From assembly GCA_005888675.1 (NCBI GenBank), contig VBBA01000133.1, positions 1 through 14,140 on the forward strand: 14,140 nucleotides of DNA. The letters are read 5' to 3'. This document shows, piece by piece, positions 13,657-14,140 of this stretch. This stretch comes from Candidatus Bathyarchaeota archaeon. GTDB taxonomy: Archaea > Thermoproteota > Bathyarchaeia > 40CM-2-53-6. How positions within the stretch are numbered: the first letter of the stretch is position 1; every line of letters starts with the position of its first letter. The translations under genes were made by a program, and so were the position numbers. The notes below the pieces were generated by a model. The model was not told where the DNA came from, did not search any database, and was given only the letters and a program-made list of their open reading frames with translations.

Positions 13657-14140
13657 ATGATGCTGCATCGGAAAGCAGTATTATTCCTGGTCTTTCTAGC
13701 ATCGTTTACCATAGTTTACAGCTCTGTAGCATTCTTCGTATTGAGTAAGCCAGCTGCGCAGGCTTTCATCGGGTTCGGAGTCTTCGCGAGTAATGGTAGT
13801 CTGTCCAACTACTACCAGAACTCAGGGGCACCAAACGTTACAATTGGTCAGACATTGAACTGGCAGCTTCAAATCGCAAACCGAATTGGCAGAATCCAGC
13901 TGGCAGAGGTAGTTGTTAGAATGGGGAACCTCACAACGATACCGCCCACAGAAACTGGCCCGTCGAATGCTCCCGACATCGACGAGTCTATTATCACGGT
14001 CCCGAATGCTGAAAACTCTACCGTCAATTTCGATTGGAAGATCATCTCTGTTTCACACCCTGGTCGCTTGACATATCTTACCCTCGAAATAAATGGAAAG
14101 CAAGTCGGACCACCTGTGGGTGCTGTTTCAGGCCAGGGAT
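13657..14140 (+). CDS. Membrane-anchored extracytoplasmic beta-domain protein, partial (3' end outside window)
   Basis: Open from ATG 13657 to the window edge (161 codons and one base). Residues about 8-30 form an N-terminal membrane helix or signal anchor (VLFLVFLASFTIVYSSVAFF). The rest is outside the cell and looks like an immunoglobulin-like beta sandwich: NVTIGQTLNWQLQIANRIG (63-81) and LAEVVVRMGNLTTIP suggest alternating strands. Four N-glycosylation sequons are visible (NGS, NVT, NLT, NST). This pattern resembles the extracytoplasmic portion that follows the membrane part in many DUF1616 proteins, but I cannot prove homology. It is 2 bp downstream of the helical secreted protein and translationally coupled at best guess. 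Confidence 0.72.
   Translation, partial: MMLHRKAVLFLVFLASFTIVYSSVAFFVLSKPAAQAFIGFGVFASNGSLSNYYQNSGAPNVTIGQTLNWQLQIANRIGRIQLAEVVVRMGNLTTIPPTETGPSNAPDIDESIITVPNAENSTVNFDWKIISVSHPGRLTYLTLEINGKQVGPPVGAVSGQG

Noticed and set aside
1..14140. CRISPR array, insertion sequence, attachment site or defence system
   Set aside because: No regularly spaced repeats, transposase motifs, terminal inverted repeats or tRNA-end duplication were seen; the genes are mostly ordinary metabolic and membrane functions.

Overview
The window looks like part of an uncultured archaeal chromosome. The evidence is bidirectional TATA-type promoter elements instead of -35/-10 boxes, an archaeal/fungal-type riboflavin reductase, a TrpB2-type tryptophan synthase beta chain, an ACT-domain regulator of the archaeal COG2150 type, an HxlR regulator, a DUF1512-like protein, a DUF1616-like membrane protein and frequent TTG starts. 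The TACK/Thermoproteota side of the Archaea is my best guess, held with low confidence. I see no rRNA, tRNA, CRISPR array, insertion sequence or integrase.

Left part (1-5300): a small Cys/His-rich protein is followed by a C-tract-rich gap that could form G-quadruplexes on the trpB2 mRNA strand. trpB2 (minus) and an ACT-domain regulator (plus) then share a 76-bp divergent promoter. The regulator converges on a polysaccharide-type flippase (minus), and htpX runs on the plus strand.

Middle (5300-8580): a GNAT acetyltransferase and an unusual tandem-domain retropepsin-like aspartic protease form a two-gene unit. It converges, with stop codons overlapping at CTAG, on a small four-helix membrane protein. 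A divergent promoter with a palindrome separates that gene from ribA (GTP cyclohydrolase II). ribA converges, with a 9-bp overlap, on the NADPH-dependent reductase that would use the RibA product, so two consecutive steps of riboflavin synthesis sit tail to tail.

Right-middle (8595-12110): a minus-strand series runs PPOX-type flavoprotein, HtrA/DegP-like protease, DUF1512-like membrane-anchored protein, Nudix hydrolase, riboflavin-pathway reductase. The gaps are 7, 10, 105 and 17 bp, so it probably forms one or two transcripts. At its head is a divergent HxlR regulator, with two inverted repeats around a bidirectional TATA box; this is the clearest regulatory site in the window.

Right end (12111-14140): a 419-bp gap containing several inverted repeats but no supported gene precedes a surface-oriented set: a winged-helix-like/DUF1616 membrane protein (minus), and divergently a secreted, helical, C-terminally anchored protein followed two bases later by a membrane-anchored extracytoplasmic protein cut by the window end.

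The most novel points are the duplicated HCxCCTY small protein, the resemblance of the DUF1512-like protein to the GPR/YyaC (HybD-like) hydrolase fold next to HtrA, the duplicated aspartic protease, the HxlR operator and the divided DUF1616-type surface module. Four of about fifteen genes are proteases or possible proteases.
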